DNA of 8,726 nt from Methanofastidiosum sp. Lineage in GTDB: Archaea; Methanobacteriota_B; Thermococci; Methanofastidiosales; Methanofastidiosaceae. The stretch lies in NCBI GenBank assembly GCA_013329085.1, contig DUKX01000011.1, positions 1 to 8,726 of the forward strand. The letters run 5' to 3'. The notes beneath the pieces are model-generated. The model was not told the origin of the DNA and did no database searches. It was given only the letters and a program-made list of their open reading frames with translations. The position numbers and the translations under genes are program-made. Below, piece after piece: positions 1-5,785 of this stretch (positions are counted from its first letter, which is position 1; each line of letters begins with the position of its first letter).

Positions 1-632
1 GCTATTCTTTCACTACTTTTTCCAAAACTTATATTGAATATATTAAGCATTAATATACCAAATAATAGCATAAGTGGCCCTAATAATACTTTTCCGTATT
101 TTTGAAGCCCGATAGATATTGAAAATGTACTAATGCCTACCCATACAATAACTGCTGCTATGCCAATATATACAATCATTCTACCAATAGTATATAAAAT
201 TCCAACAAGCAATGTGTGTTTGCTGTTTCCAATTTTTTTAGATGTATATGCTATAGCAGTAATATTAGTTGCAAGTGGACATGGACTTATTGCAGTCATG
301 AGCCCTATGAAAAAAGCGGCTATTAATGGAATATTGCTTCGGCCTAATGATTCAAACAAAGGCATTAGGGAAATAGTACTTGCCATATTATATAATAAGT
401 AAACAGCACTAATGAGAACAAGAAATAATGGGATAATGAAGAAGAGTTTATTTGAATATTTTCTTTCTGGTGAAATGTCTTTAGTAGATTCCTTAAGAGT
501 AATTGAATACGAACTCATTATCTCTTTTTTTCTAGATTCGAATTCGTCTTTTGATATGACGTGTGACATATATAACTTTGTCAACTGTTGTATTTTATCG
601 TCCAACACTTTGCCATTATTAGACTGATCCAT
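1..632 (-). CDS. arsG: ArsG-family CcdA/DsbD-like membrane permease (partial, C-terminus off window)
   Basis: An open reading frame with no stop runs from ATG at 632 off the left edge, giving 210 visible residues. A shine-dalgarno AGGTGAT lies about 5 nt before the ATG. Residues 1-61 are soluble and charged, with a SHOCT-like stretch at about 13-38 (KIQQLTKLYMSHVISKDEFE). Hydrophobic segments follow at about 63-81, 102-129, 140-170 and 181-199. The second carries SPCPLATNITAIAY (116-129), the Pro-Cys-Pro signature of the CcdA/DsbD transmembrane fold as found in the ArsG transporter family. ArsG proteins are known from Bacteroides arsEFG, where they are linked to export of reduced aromatic (amino) arsenicals. 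The gene lies 21 nt downstream of the arsF stop on the same strand, so the two are one operon. The family fold is clear. The exact substrate is inferred from neighbours, and a general CcdA thiol-electron carrier is the alternative. Confidence 0.8.
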   Translation of the reverse strand, partial: MDQSNNGKVLDDKIQQLTKLYMSHVISKDEFESRKKEIMSSYSITLKESTKDISPERKYSNKLFFIIPLFLVLISAVYLLYNMASTISLMPLFESLGRSNIPLIAAFFIGLMTAISPCPLATNITAIAYTSKKIGNSKHTLLVGILYTIGRMIVYIGIAAVIVWVGISTFSISIGLQKYGKVLLGPLMLLFGILMLNIFNISFGKSSERI

Positions 633-653
633 TTTATCACCTAAAAGAGAGAA

Positions 654-1160
654 TTATATTTTAGTAAGGTCCCCATTAAGCCTCATATCAACAAGTTGTT
701 TCACATAGCTCATGAAATTGTCCTTGTTCTCAATTCGGTACCAAACACCAAAATTTTCTTCAATATAGAGGTGGCCTTGATCATCGTAGACTCCAATGCA
801 CAGTGCTGATCCTGGAGGCCTGTATAGTAAGACAAGTTCTTGATTTTCAGGAAGCTCATAGTTAACGTGTCTAAAGGTAATTCTTCCATTGCTTAATTCC
901 TTTGAATAGTATTTGTTAATAGTTTCTTCTGCATATTCACCCAAAGTTTTACAGCTATAACATTGGACTTTTGGATGGAAGTGAAGGATCTCAACTTTCA
1001 AAACATTTACTTTTTCAGGAGTTACATTGGCATTTCCTTGATTTGTATTTGACTGCGTGTTCGTCTGCTGTGTTTGTCCTTGATTTGCATTATTACTGAC
1101 ACAAGCAGGAAAAAGAACTAAAGAAGCGATTAATAGGATAATAAATAAGTATCTTTTCAT
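654..1160 (-). CDS. arsF: ArsF-family lipoprotein with thioredoxin-like CxxC
   Basis: 168 residues. ATG at 1160 is preceded by GGAGG at 1168-1172. Residues 1-19 are a signal peptide (KR then a hydrophobic run) ending in FPAC, so Cys20 is a likely lipid-anchored residue. A Gln/Asn/Thr-rich linker (about 22-46) leads into a small alpha/beta domain with KVEILHFHPKVQCYSCKTLG (55-74). Its Cys67-x2-Cys70 sits where thioredoxin-like folds carry the redox pair, and another cysteine lies at 121. The pattern (strand, FH, xCxxCxxL, later ELxNGRITF and the 'NYELPENQEL' segment) matches the ArsF family, annotated as a nitrophenyl-arsenical nitroreductase subunit. That activity is family knowledge and not visible in the sequence, since no flavin motif is present. 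The first gene of the arsF-arsG operon, it would act outside the membrane beside the ArsG permease. A general extracytoplasmic thiol carrier is the alternative. Confidence 0.78.
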   Translation of the reverse strand: MKRYLFIILLIASLVLFPACVSNNANQGQTQQTNTQSNTNQGNANVTPEKVNVLKVEILHFHPKVQCYSCKTLGEYAEETINKYYSKELSNGRITFRHVNYELPENQELVLLYRPPGSALCIGVYDDQGHLYIEENFGVWYRIENKDNFMSYVKQLVDMRLNGDLTKI

Positions 1161-1185
1161 TATATATGCCTCCAGAGTGTAGTAT

Positions 1186-1229
1186 CATATATAAACATAT
1201 AAGTAGTTATTTATAGCATATTTATAAAC
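1186..1229 (-). promoter_or_regulatory. Candidate arsF-arsG promoter
   Basis: Read on the minus strand, two TATA-like boxes lie upstream of arsF: GTTTATAAATA at 1229-1219 and GTTTATATATGA at 1196-1185. Starting about 25 nt downstream, the distal box would give a leader of roughly 40 nt that includes the GGAGG at 1172-1168. The proximal box would start the transcript at or after that GGAGG, so the distal box fits better. The proximal TTTATATAT resembles the half-site seen at arsR and at the permease, and could be an operator half-site. No mapped start is available. Confidence 0.45.
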
Positions 1230-1320
1230 ATTTTGGTAATATGGAATATTCAAATTTTATTAATTAACTAATCTTATAGAATATAAATTAAATAGTGCCC
1301 ACAACAAATCTTTAAAAAAG

Positions 1321-1340
1321 TTTATATATCAATATATAAA
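1321..1340 (+). promoter_or_regulatory. arsR TATA box overlapping a perfect inverted repeat (candidate ArsR operator)
   Basis: TTTATATATCAATATATAAA is a perfect 9-bp inverted repeat (TTTATATAT / ATATATAAA) around a 2-nt CA spacer. The left arm is a canonical archaeal TATA box preceded by an A-rich BRE-like AAAAAAG. Its distance to the ATG at 1350 predicts a leaderless or nearly leaderless mRNA, and no shine-dalgarno is seen. A repressor bound here would block TBP, the usual mode of archaeal ArsR-type autoregulation. Because TATA boxes are AT-rich, the symmetry could partly be chance. The shared CAAT extension at the permease promoter argues against that. Confidence 0.6.
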
Positions 1341-1349
1341 TAATCACAC

Positions 1350-1622
1350 ATGGTAATGGATGAAAAACGAAATGTTTCACTCCTTAAAGCAATGGGAGAA
1401 AGTACAAGATATAAAATTCTTAGCGTGCTTGTTTCTGGAGAACGGTGTGCTTGTGAAATTCCTGGACTAATAAAAAGGTCTCAGCCTAACACCTCTATGC
1501 ATCTCTCAAAATTACAGGATTGGGGGATTATACAATCAAGAAGAGACGGCAAAAGAATACTCTACACAATCAAGGATTCAAGAGTTAAGAAAATTCTAGA
1601 AATTGTAAATAAGGAGGATTGA
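1350..1622 (+). CDS. arsR: ArsR/SmtB-family metalloid-sensing repressor
   Basis: 90 residues, a compact winged helix of normal ArsR length. Residues 8-29 (VSLLKAMGESTRYKILSVLV) are the first helices. ERCACEIPGL (31-40) places Cys33-x-Cys35 in the helix that holds the As(III)/Sb(III) site (ELCVCDL) in classical ArsR. SQPNTSMHLSKL (44-55) is the recognition helix, and RRDGKRILYTI (64-74) is the beta wing. Start choice: ATG 1350 fits the TATA box at 1321-1330. A second in-frame ATG at 1356 is possible and would remove two residues. First gene of the arsR-thioredoxin-CMD operon and divergent from arsF-arsG, the usual position for a local repressor. Arsenite or a trivalent organoarsenical is the expected inducer, inferred from the cysteine pair and the neighbours. 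A cadmium/lead or other soft-metal sensor is less likely. Confidence 0.85.
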   Translation: MVMDEKRNVSLLKAMGESTRYKILSVLVSGERCACEIPGLIKRSQPNTSMHLSKLQDWGIIQSRRDGKRILYTIKDSRVKKILEIVNKED

Positions 1623-1626
1623 TTCT

Positions 1627-1860
1627 ATTAAAGTTAAAGTTTTAGGAAGCGGATGCGCAACATGCAAAAATCTATATGAAAAAATAAAAAGATTAGTAAG
1701 TGAGGGAAAACTTAATGCGACTGTTGAGTATAGTTCTGATATAACTGATCTTATTAATGAAGGAATAATGGGCAGCCCAGCGATACTAATAGATGGAAAA
1801 GTTGTAAAAGTTGGAAATCCCTCAGAAGAGGAGCTTAATAAAATTCTTGGCATCAAATAA
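1627..1860 (+). CDS. Small thioredoxin/glutaredoxin-like protein (MTH895/TM0996 type) with apparent ATT start
   Basis: A complete 77-residue frame that lacks an ATG, GTG or TTG start, so start-codon-based searches miss it. The open frame extends back only to 1609. The best initiator is ATT at 1627, nine nt after a strong GGAGG (1613-1617) that lies in the last codons of arsR. The protein then begins MKVKVLGSGCATCKNL, the normal N-terminus of the family, with Cys10-x2-Cys13 as redox pair, Gly-Ser-Pro (49-51) with the conserved cis-proline, and a final helix EEELNKILG. These proteins reduce or accept disulfides and are often encoded beside COG0701 permeases and ArsR. Likely role: cytoplasmic thiol donor for arsenical reduction or handling. 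An AUU start is rare, and a sequencing error that removed an ATG is the alternative. Confidence 0.85.
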   Translation: MKVKVLGSGCATCKNLYEKIKRLVSEGKLNATVEYSSDITDLINEGIMGSPAILIDGKVVKVGNPSEEELNKILGIK

Positions 1861-1874
1861 TTGGAGGATTATAT

Positions 1875-2198
1875 ATGAGAATGTTAGAAGAATTCTTCCC
1901 CGAATTTACAAAAAAATTAGATGAGATAGATGAGCTATACAAAGATAAAAGAACAATAGATGAGAAGACCTACCAGTTCATATGTTTTGCACTTTCTATT
2001 AAAGCCAGATCAAAGCCTTGTGTATTAAAACATTTCAAAGGAGCTCTTGAAGCTGGAGCTACAGTAAAGGAACTAAGTTACATTTTTGCTTTGGTAATGA
2101 GAGAAGCTGCTGGAGCTGATGACTGCTGGACACACGACGTAATAGGGGAATGGAAAGAGATACTAAAGGGCAATATAAACTGTGAATGTAAAAAATAA
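1875..2198 (+). CDS. Carboxymuconolactone decarboxylase/AhpD-like family protein
   Basis: 107 residues. ATG 1875 follows GGAGG at 1863-1867, 14 nt after the thioredoxin stop. Residues 30-72 hold the AhpD/CMD core: the helix YQFICFALSIKARSKPC, then Cys49-x3-His53 and GALEAGATVKEL (56-67), the family's hallmark. In AhpD-type peroxidases the motif is CxxCxxxH. Here the first cysteine is Ser46, so the usual resolving pair is absent, although extra cysteines lie at 37, 84 and at the C-terminal CEC (103-105). CMD-fold peroxidase-like proteins are known in arsenic gene clusters, so a thiol-redox or arsenical-binding role together with the upstream thioredoxin is plausible. The fold assignment is firm and the activity is not established. 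It ends 8 nt from the stop of the convergent permease gene. Confidence 0.82.
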   Translation: MRMLEEFFPEFTKKLDEIDELYKDKRTIDEKTYQFICFALSIKARSKPCVLKHFKGALEAGATVKELSYIFALVMREAAGADDCWTHDVIGEWKEILKGNINCECKK

Positions 2199-2206
2199 TT
2201 ATTTTA

Positions 2207-3313
2207 TTATATATTTCCAAATATTAGTCCTGCTATAGTAGAATATAATATAACTAACATTACATAAACTATAGTTCTTTTTGAACCTAACACTTTTCTA
2301 ATCACAAGCATATTAGGTAAACTCAAACTAGGTCCTGCTAATAATAATGCCAAAGCCGGACCTTTGGCCATTCCTTTTGCGATAAGTGCTTGTAGTATTG
2401 GAATTTCAGTTAGTGTAGAGAAGTACATAAACGCCCCGAATATAGAAGCTATCAAATTTCCTAAAACATTATTTTTTCCAACTATCTGTTCAATTAAATA
2501 TTGGGGTATTAAAGGCATTATGAATCCAGCTATAAAGACCCCGATAAACAAGAGAGGTATCAACATCTTTGAAAAATGCCAAGTTTCTTTAAGCCACGAT
2601 TTAGAAGTTTCTTTAGAGAGTTTGAAAATCGCTATTAAAGCCACAACTAATGTTAGAATTCCCATAGTGATATATTTCAAAGATGGCCCTATTGATAAAC
2701 CATTTACGACAAGTATCATCACCAGTGAAAAAAAGAATGTAATTAGTATTCTTGAAGAAACAGATGCTTCAGTACTTTCTTCTAAATATAGTTTACCACC
2801 TTCAGATCTTTCTCTAAAAATTAAGGCCATTGAAACCCCAACTATAATCGAAAGACTAATCGCAGAAATAACTCTTGCAAGACCTATAGAGAATCCCAAA
2901 ACACTAAATGTTAAGAATATAGCTGCAATATTTATTGCTGGACCAGAAAATAAAAAAGTAACTGCGGGGCCAAGACCTGCTCCTCTTTTTCTTATTGATG
3001 CAAATAATGGGAGTATTGTACAAGAGCAAACAGCAAGTATAGATCCAGATACCGAGGCAATACCATAGGATAATAATTTATTACTACCGCATCCAAGATA
3101 CTTTAAAACAACATCTTTTTTTACAAATATACTAATGGCGCCGGCAATGAACATGGCAGGAACTAAACACGTCAAAACATGCTTTCTTGCATAATCATGC
3201 AAAAGATAGACAGCACTAAATAATGATTCCTGAAATAGATTATTAGTGATAGGCATGAAATAAAATCCCAAAAAGAGGAGGATTAATATCAAAAGAATAT
3301 TCTTTTCTTTCAT
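2207..3313 (-). CDS. COG0701 (ArsP/DUF318-like) multi-pass permease, probable organoarsenical exporter
   Basis: 368 residues with eight or more hydrophobic segments (about 6-24, 47-63, 80-104, 115-139, 143-165, 187-206, 213-230, 250-270, 283-303, 316-335, 346-366). It has two homologous halves. The first bears SGSILAVCSCTILPLFASI (89-107) with Cys96/Cys98, then KRGAGLGPAVTFLFSGPAIN (109-128). The second has TLTEIPILQALIAKGMAKGP (300-319) and LLAGPSLSLPN (324-334). These are the duplicated permease motifs of the COG0701 family. ArsP of this family is known to export trivalent organoarsenicals, with a cysteine motif at the place of VCSC. Start: ATG 3313, with an in-frame stop four codons upstream. 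Convergent with the arsR operon and sharing its promoter motif. Substrate is inferred from that context. Other soft-metal or thiol-linked cargo is possible. Confidence 0.82.
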   Translation of the reverse strand: MKEKNILLILILLFLGFYFMPITNNLFQESLFSAVYLLHDYARKHVLTCLVPAMFIAGAISIFVKKDVVLKYLGCGSNKLLSYGIASVSGSILAVCSCTILPLFASIRKRGAGLGPAVTFLFSGPAINIAAIFLTFSVLGFSIGLARVISAISLSIIVGVSMALIFRERSEGGKLYLEESTEASVSSRILITFFFSLVMILVVNGLSIGPSLKYITMGILTLVVALIAIFKLSKETSKSWLKETWHFSKMLIPLLFIGVFIAGFIMPLIPQYLIEQIVGKNNVLGNLIASIFGAFMYFSTLTEIPILQALIAKGMAKGPALALLLAGPSLSLPNMLVIRKVLGSKRTIVYVMLVILYSTIAGLIFGNI

Positions 3314-3354
3314 AACGAGACCTTAACTATCACCTGTATGATTTTAAACATATA

Positions 3355-3375
3355 ATTATTAATTGATATATAAAG
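3355..3375 (-). promoter_or_regulatory. Permease promoter with arsR-like operator motif
   Basis: On the minus strand, TTTATATATCAATTAATAAT (3374-3355) is a TATA box preceded by GAAAAC, a BRE-like element. The first 13 bases are identical to those at arsR (1321-1333), and 17 of 20 positions match the arsR inverted repeat. The right arm is degenerate here. Transcription would begin near 3344, leaving a leader of about 30 nt with AGGTGAT some 20 nt before the ATG. This suggests co-regulation with arsR. Confidence 0.5.
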
Positions 3376-3424
3376 TTTTCTATATTATTAAACAAGAGCA
3401 ATTAATTTGTCCTAGAATTAGCTT

Positions 3425-3457
3425 AATTAAAAATTAATTAAAATAAAAAATAAATTT
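3425..3457 (-). terminator. T-rich terminator after the oxidoreductase gene
   Basis: Immediately after the stop codon the minus strand carries runs of T (TTTATTTTTTATTTT, then TTTTTAATTAA). Archaeal RNA polymerase terminates at such U-rich tracts without a strong stem. A 12-bp palindrome AAGAGTACTCTT (3460-3471) overlaps the stop codon but has no loop, so its role is doubtful. Confidence 0.45.
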
Positions 3458-5275
3458 TTAAGAGTACTCTTCGAGTCCTAGTCTCTTTAATGTAGCTTTT
3501 GTTGGAACTCCTTTTCTATCCCAGCCTCTGAGGTCATAGTACTCATCAAGCATTGTATCAAGCTCTTTTTGTGGTGTATACATACCTTTTGAAGCTCCTG
3601 ATGGAATTGGCTCGTTCAAAGCTCTCCATGGGATTGTGTCGCCTGTTCTTGCTTTGCCTGACTCTCTTATTGTAAATAATCTCTCCATTGTGTAAATTCT
3701 TTCTGCTATTAACTTGACTTCATCTAAAGTTGTGTTCCATCCTGTTACTGCGTTTATCCAGTCAGAATGAGCCTGAGCTACTGATGTTCCATAAATCTTT
3801 TCAGCAAAATGGCAAACAACAAGTGAGTCCCCCAAACATGTCCAGTTTTGAGTATTAAAGGCATTCAAAGCCCTTCCTTCTGTTGTTTTTCTCTTCTCTG
3901 GAGGTAATCCATACTCAATTGGTCTTGCATCATGATGGCTTCCTCCTCTCGGAGATGTTGCGTAACCAACAGACATAGTCTTTTGTGCTCTTGGGGAGTG
4001 GCCTGCAGGTTCAAGACCTTTTACATGGAACGCATACTTGTATGCATCCCCCCCTAATTTTTCTGCGATTGCCCTTGTTCCCTTACATATAAGGTCTCCA
4101 AATTCCCCTCGTCTCTCAGCTATTATTCTAACAAGCTCAAGAAGGTCTTCACCGTTTCCAAATTTAAATGTACGGCCATCTGTATCTTTTTCTGTTAAGA
4201 GTCCCCTTTCCATTAACTCCATAACCATAGAAGCTGTTACTCCAGCAGATATTGTGTCTAGCCCATATTCATCGGAAAGCCTATCCGCCTCAATTATATA
4301 ATCAACGTCGCCAATGGCCGGCATACTACCAAAAGAATATTGGGTTTCATATTCAGGTCCTTCTGAAACGTTGTCCCACTTGTTAACTTTGAAATCTTTT
4401 GCACAGTGGATGCAGCAGCTGAAGCATGACCTATGTCTAATTAAATGCTCGGTATTGAGTATTTCTCCACCAATCTTATCAACATGCTCAAATGTTTCTT
4501 CCTGCATGTTTCTTGTTCCCATTCCCCCAAATGCATTAATACTTGCTGGAAGTCCGGTAGTTCCATATTTAGAGAGACCTCCTAAAGTTTCTTTAGCTTT
4601 CTGAGCAAATTCTCCATATAGCGCCTTTACTTTTCCCATGTCAGCTACTTTAACGTCTTTGTCACCGTATATAGCAATAGCTTTAAGATTTTTTGATCCC
4701 CAAACTGCTCCATTACCACTTCTTCCAGCAACTCTGGTATCGGTGATAATTGAAGTCATAGGGACTAATTTTTCTCCTGCTGGCCCAATGCATGCAACCT
4801 TATACTCATGTGTAAGTTCTTTTTTTATTCTGTGTTGTGTTTCTATTGTCTTAAGGCCCCAAAATCTTTCTGCGTCTCTTATTTCGACTTTATCGTTGTT
4901 AATAACAATCATTACAGGTGAAGCTGCCTTTCCTTTAATTACAACAGCATCATATCCTGCATATTTCAACATTGCAGCAAATCCCCCACCAGCACTACTG
5001 TCTGCAAGAAGTCCAGTCTGAGGAGACTTTACTCCAAAATGCGTTCTTCCTGCACCATGTGCCAAAGTACCGCTCAAAGGACCTGATGCAAATACAGAGA
5101 CTGCTTCAGGTGAAAGTGGATCTGTACCCTTTTTGATTCCGTCATAAAGATATTTTATTATGAATCCGTTTCCGCCTAGCCATTTTCTATAAAACTGCTC
5201 ATTTGGTGTTTCTACTTCAGTCTTTCCTGTTGTAAGATCTATATGTAATATCTTACCTGCATAACCATAAACCAT
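3458..5275 (-). CDS. Aldehyde:ferredoxin oxidoreductase (tungsten AOR family)
   Basis: 605 residues from ATG 5275. A GTG at 5284 would add three residues but has no shine-dalgarno, while AGGTGAT lies just before ATG 5275 and the protein then starts MVYGYAGKILHIDL as the family does. (Numbers below count from the GTG.) N-terminal domain: GRTHFGVKSPQTGLLADSSAGG (79-100) and TRVAGRSGNGAVWGSKNLKA (183-202) bind the tungstopterin. The [4Fe-4S] ligands are Cys287-x2-Cys290-x3-Cys294 plus distal Cys491 in DSLVVCHF. Glu313 in GPEYET and His450/451 in RGGSHHD match the active-site residues of Pyrococcus AOR at almost the same numbers. It oxidises aldehydes to acids with ferredoxin as acceptor, or runs in reverse. 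It is the second gene of an operon with a four-cluster ferredoxin, one base after that stop, so translation is probably coupled. The aldehyde substrate cannot be read from sequence. Confidence 0.93.
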   Translation of the reverse strand: MVYGYAGKILHIDLTTGKTEVETPNEQFYRKWLGGNGFIIKYLYDGIKKGTDPLSPEAVSVFASGPLSGTLAHGAGRTHFGVKSPQTGLLADSSAGGGFAAMLKYAGYDAVVIKGKAASPVMIVINNDKVEIRDAERFWGLKTIETQHRIKKELTHEYKVACIGPAGEKLVPMTSIITDTRVAGRSGNGAVWGSKNLKAIAIYGDKDVKVADMGKVKALYGEFAQKAKETLGGLSKYGTTGLPASINAFGGMGTRNMQEETFEHVDKIGGEILNTEHLIRHRSCFSCCIHCAKDFKVNKWDNVSEGPEYETQYSFGSMPAIGDVDYIIEADRLSDEYGLDTISAGVTASMVMELMERGLLTEKDTDGRTFKFGNGEDLLELVRIIAERRGEFGDLICKGTRAIAEKLGGDAYKYAFHVKGLEPAGHSPRAQKTMSVGYATSPRGGSHHDARPIEYGLPPEKRKTTEGRALNAFNTQNWTCLGDSLVVCHFAEKIYGTSVAQAHSDWINAVTGWNTTLDEVKLIAERIYTMERLFTIRESGKARTGDTIPWRALNEPIPSGASKGMYTPQKELDTMLDEYYDLRGWDRKGVPTKATLKRLGLEEYS

Positions 5276-5276
5276 C

Positions 5277-5678
5277 TTAATCACCTACCGATAATGCATT
5301 TTTTGGACATATCTTGACACATTCTGGTTCCCCTTCACATAAATTACATTTGATTGGGAGTTTGTAATCTTTATGCCAATAAATACCATCGTATGGGCAG
5401 GCTTTAACACATAATCTGCAACCAATACATAAATCGTTAATAAGAACAACTCTTTCCAAATCTTGGTCAATTACAAGGGCATCTGTTGGGCAAGCATCAA
5501 CACATGGGGCATCGTCACATTGTAAACATACATTGTATTTCGGAGCGACATAGTCTTCCGTCTTAATTTTAATTCTAGATTTTTTTGGGTTAAATGCATC
5601 GTACCACTTAGATGAACAAAATAGTTCACATAAATTGCATCCAGCACATTTCTTTTCATCAAAAACTATATGTTTCAT
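5277..5678 (-). CDS. Four-cluster [4Fe-4S] ferredoxin-like electron-transfer subunit
   Basis: 133 residues with 16 cysteines in four groups: C11-x2-C14-x2-C17-x3-C21, C51-x2-C54-x4-C59-x3-C63, C84-x2-C87-x2-C90-x3-C94 and C111-x2-C114-x5-C120-x3-C124. This is the HycB/CooF/DmsB-type polyferredoxin arrangement, enough for four cubane clusters. There is no signal peptide or Tat motif, so it is cytoplasmic. ATG 5678 is preceded by GGAGG (5688-5692). It ends one base before the AOR start. Small polyferredoxins next to AOR-family genes (for example YdhY beside the AOR-like YdhV in Escherichia coli) serve as electron-transfer partners, and the same role is inferred here. The onward acceptor is not encoded in this window. 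Confidence 0.92.
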   Translation of the reverse strand: MKHIVFDEKKCAGCNLCELFCSSKWYDAFNPKKSRIKIKTEDYVAPKYNVCLQCDDAPCVDACPTDALVIDQDLERVVLINDLCIGCRLCVKACPYDGIYWHKDYKLPIKCNLCEGEPECVKICPKNALSVGD

Positions 5679-5717
5679 TTAAATTACCCTCCTAGGACTG
5701 TCTTTATTAATACATAT

Positions 5718-5736
5718 TCATATAAAAGATTTTCGG
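5718..5736 (-). promoter_or_regulatory. Promoter of the ferredoxin-AOR operon
   Basis: Minus-strand TTTTATATGA (about 5727-5718) is a TATA box preceded by CGAAAATC, a good BRE-like element. Start about 25 nt downstream (near 5697) gives a leader of roughly 20 nt containing GGAGG, consistent with a leadered mRNA. Confidence 0.55.
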
Positions 5737-5750
5737 AATTATCGATATGT

Positions 5751-5785
5751 TTAAATAAATATAACGAAATAATATATTTATTTAA
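5751..5785. repeat. 13-bp AT-only inverted repeat
   Basis: TTAAATAAATATA (5751-5763) and TATATTTATTTAA (5773-5785) are exact reverse complements around a 9-nt loop (ACGAAATAA). The right arm overlaps the last codons and stop of the 45-residue zinc-protein gene, and the left arm lies upstream of the ferredoxin promoter. It could fold at the end of the map operon mRNA. However, the minus strand has no T-tract after it, so simple termination is not well supported. A protein-binding site between the two operons is the alternative. Confidence 0.5.

Noticed and set aside
133..627. Plus-strand open frames of 89 and 71 codons
   Set aside because: They overlap the ArsG-family gene on the opposite strand, which has a ribosome site, membrane segments and the SPCPLATN motif.
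1619..1645. TTG at 1619 as start of the thioredoxin
   Set aside because: It is out of frame with the conserved core and its frame meets a TAG at 1643-1645.
1596..1856. Minus-strand open frame of 86 codons
   Set aside because: It is antisense to the thioredoxin, whose CATC and cis-proline motifs make the plus strand the coding one.
2364..3068. Long plus-strand open frame of 234 codons
   Set aside because: It is antisense to the permease, which has clear family motifs along the same bases. Its translation shows no domain and it has no promoter or ribosome site.
4038..5021. Three plus-strand open frames across the oxidoreductase gene
   Set aside because: Antisense to a well-conserved AOR. Their existence follows from the codon composition of the real gene.
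5276..5284. GTG at 5284 as the oxidoreductase start
   Set aside because: It lacks a ribosome site and adds residues not usual in the family. ATG 5275 has AGGTGAT in front and gives the typical N-terminus.
5285..5662. Two minus-strand frames of about 60 codons inside the ferredoxin
   Set aside because: They are shifted frames of the ferredoxin gene, which carries all 16 regularly spaced cysteines in the main frame.
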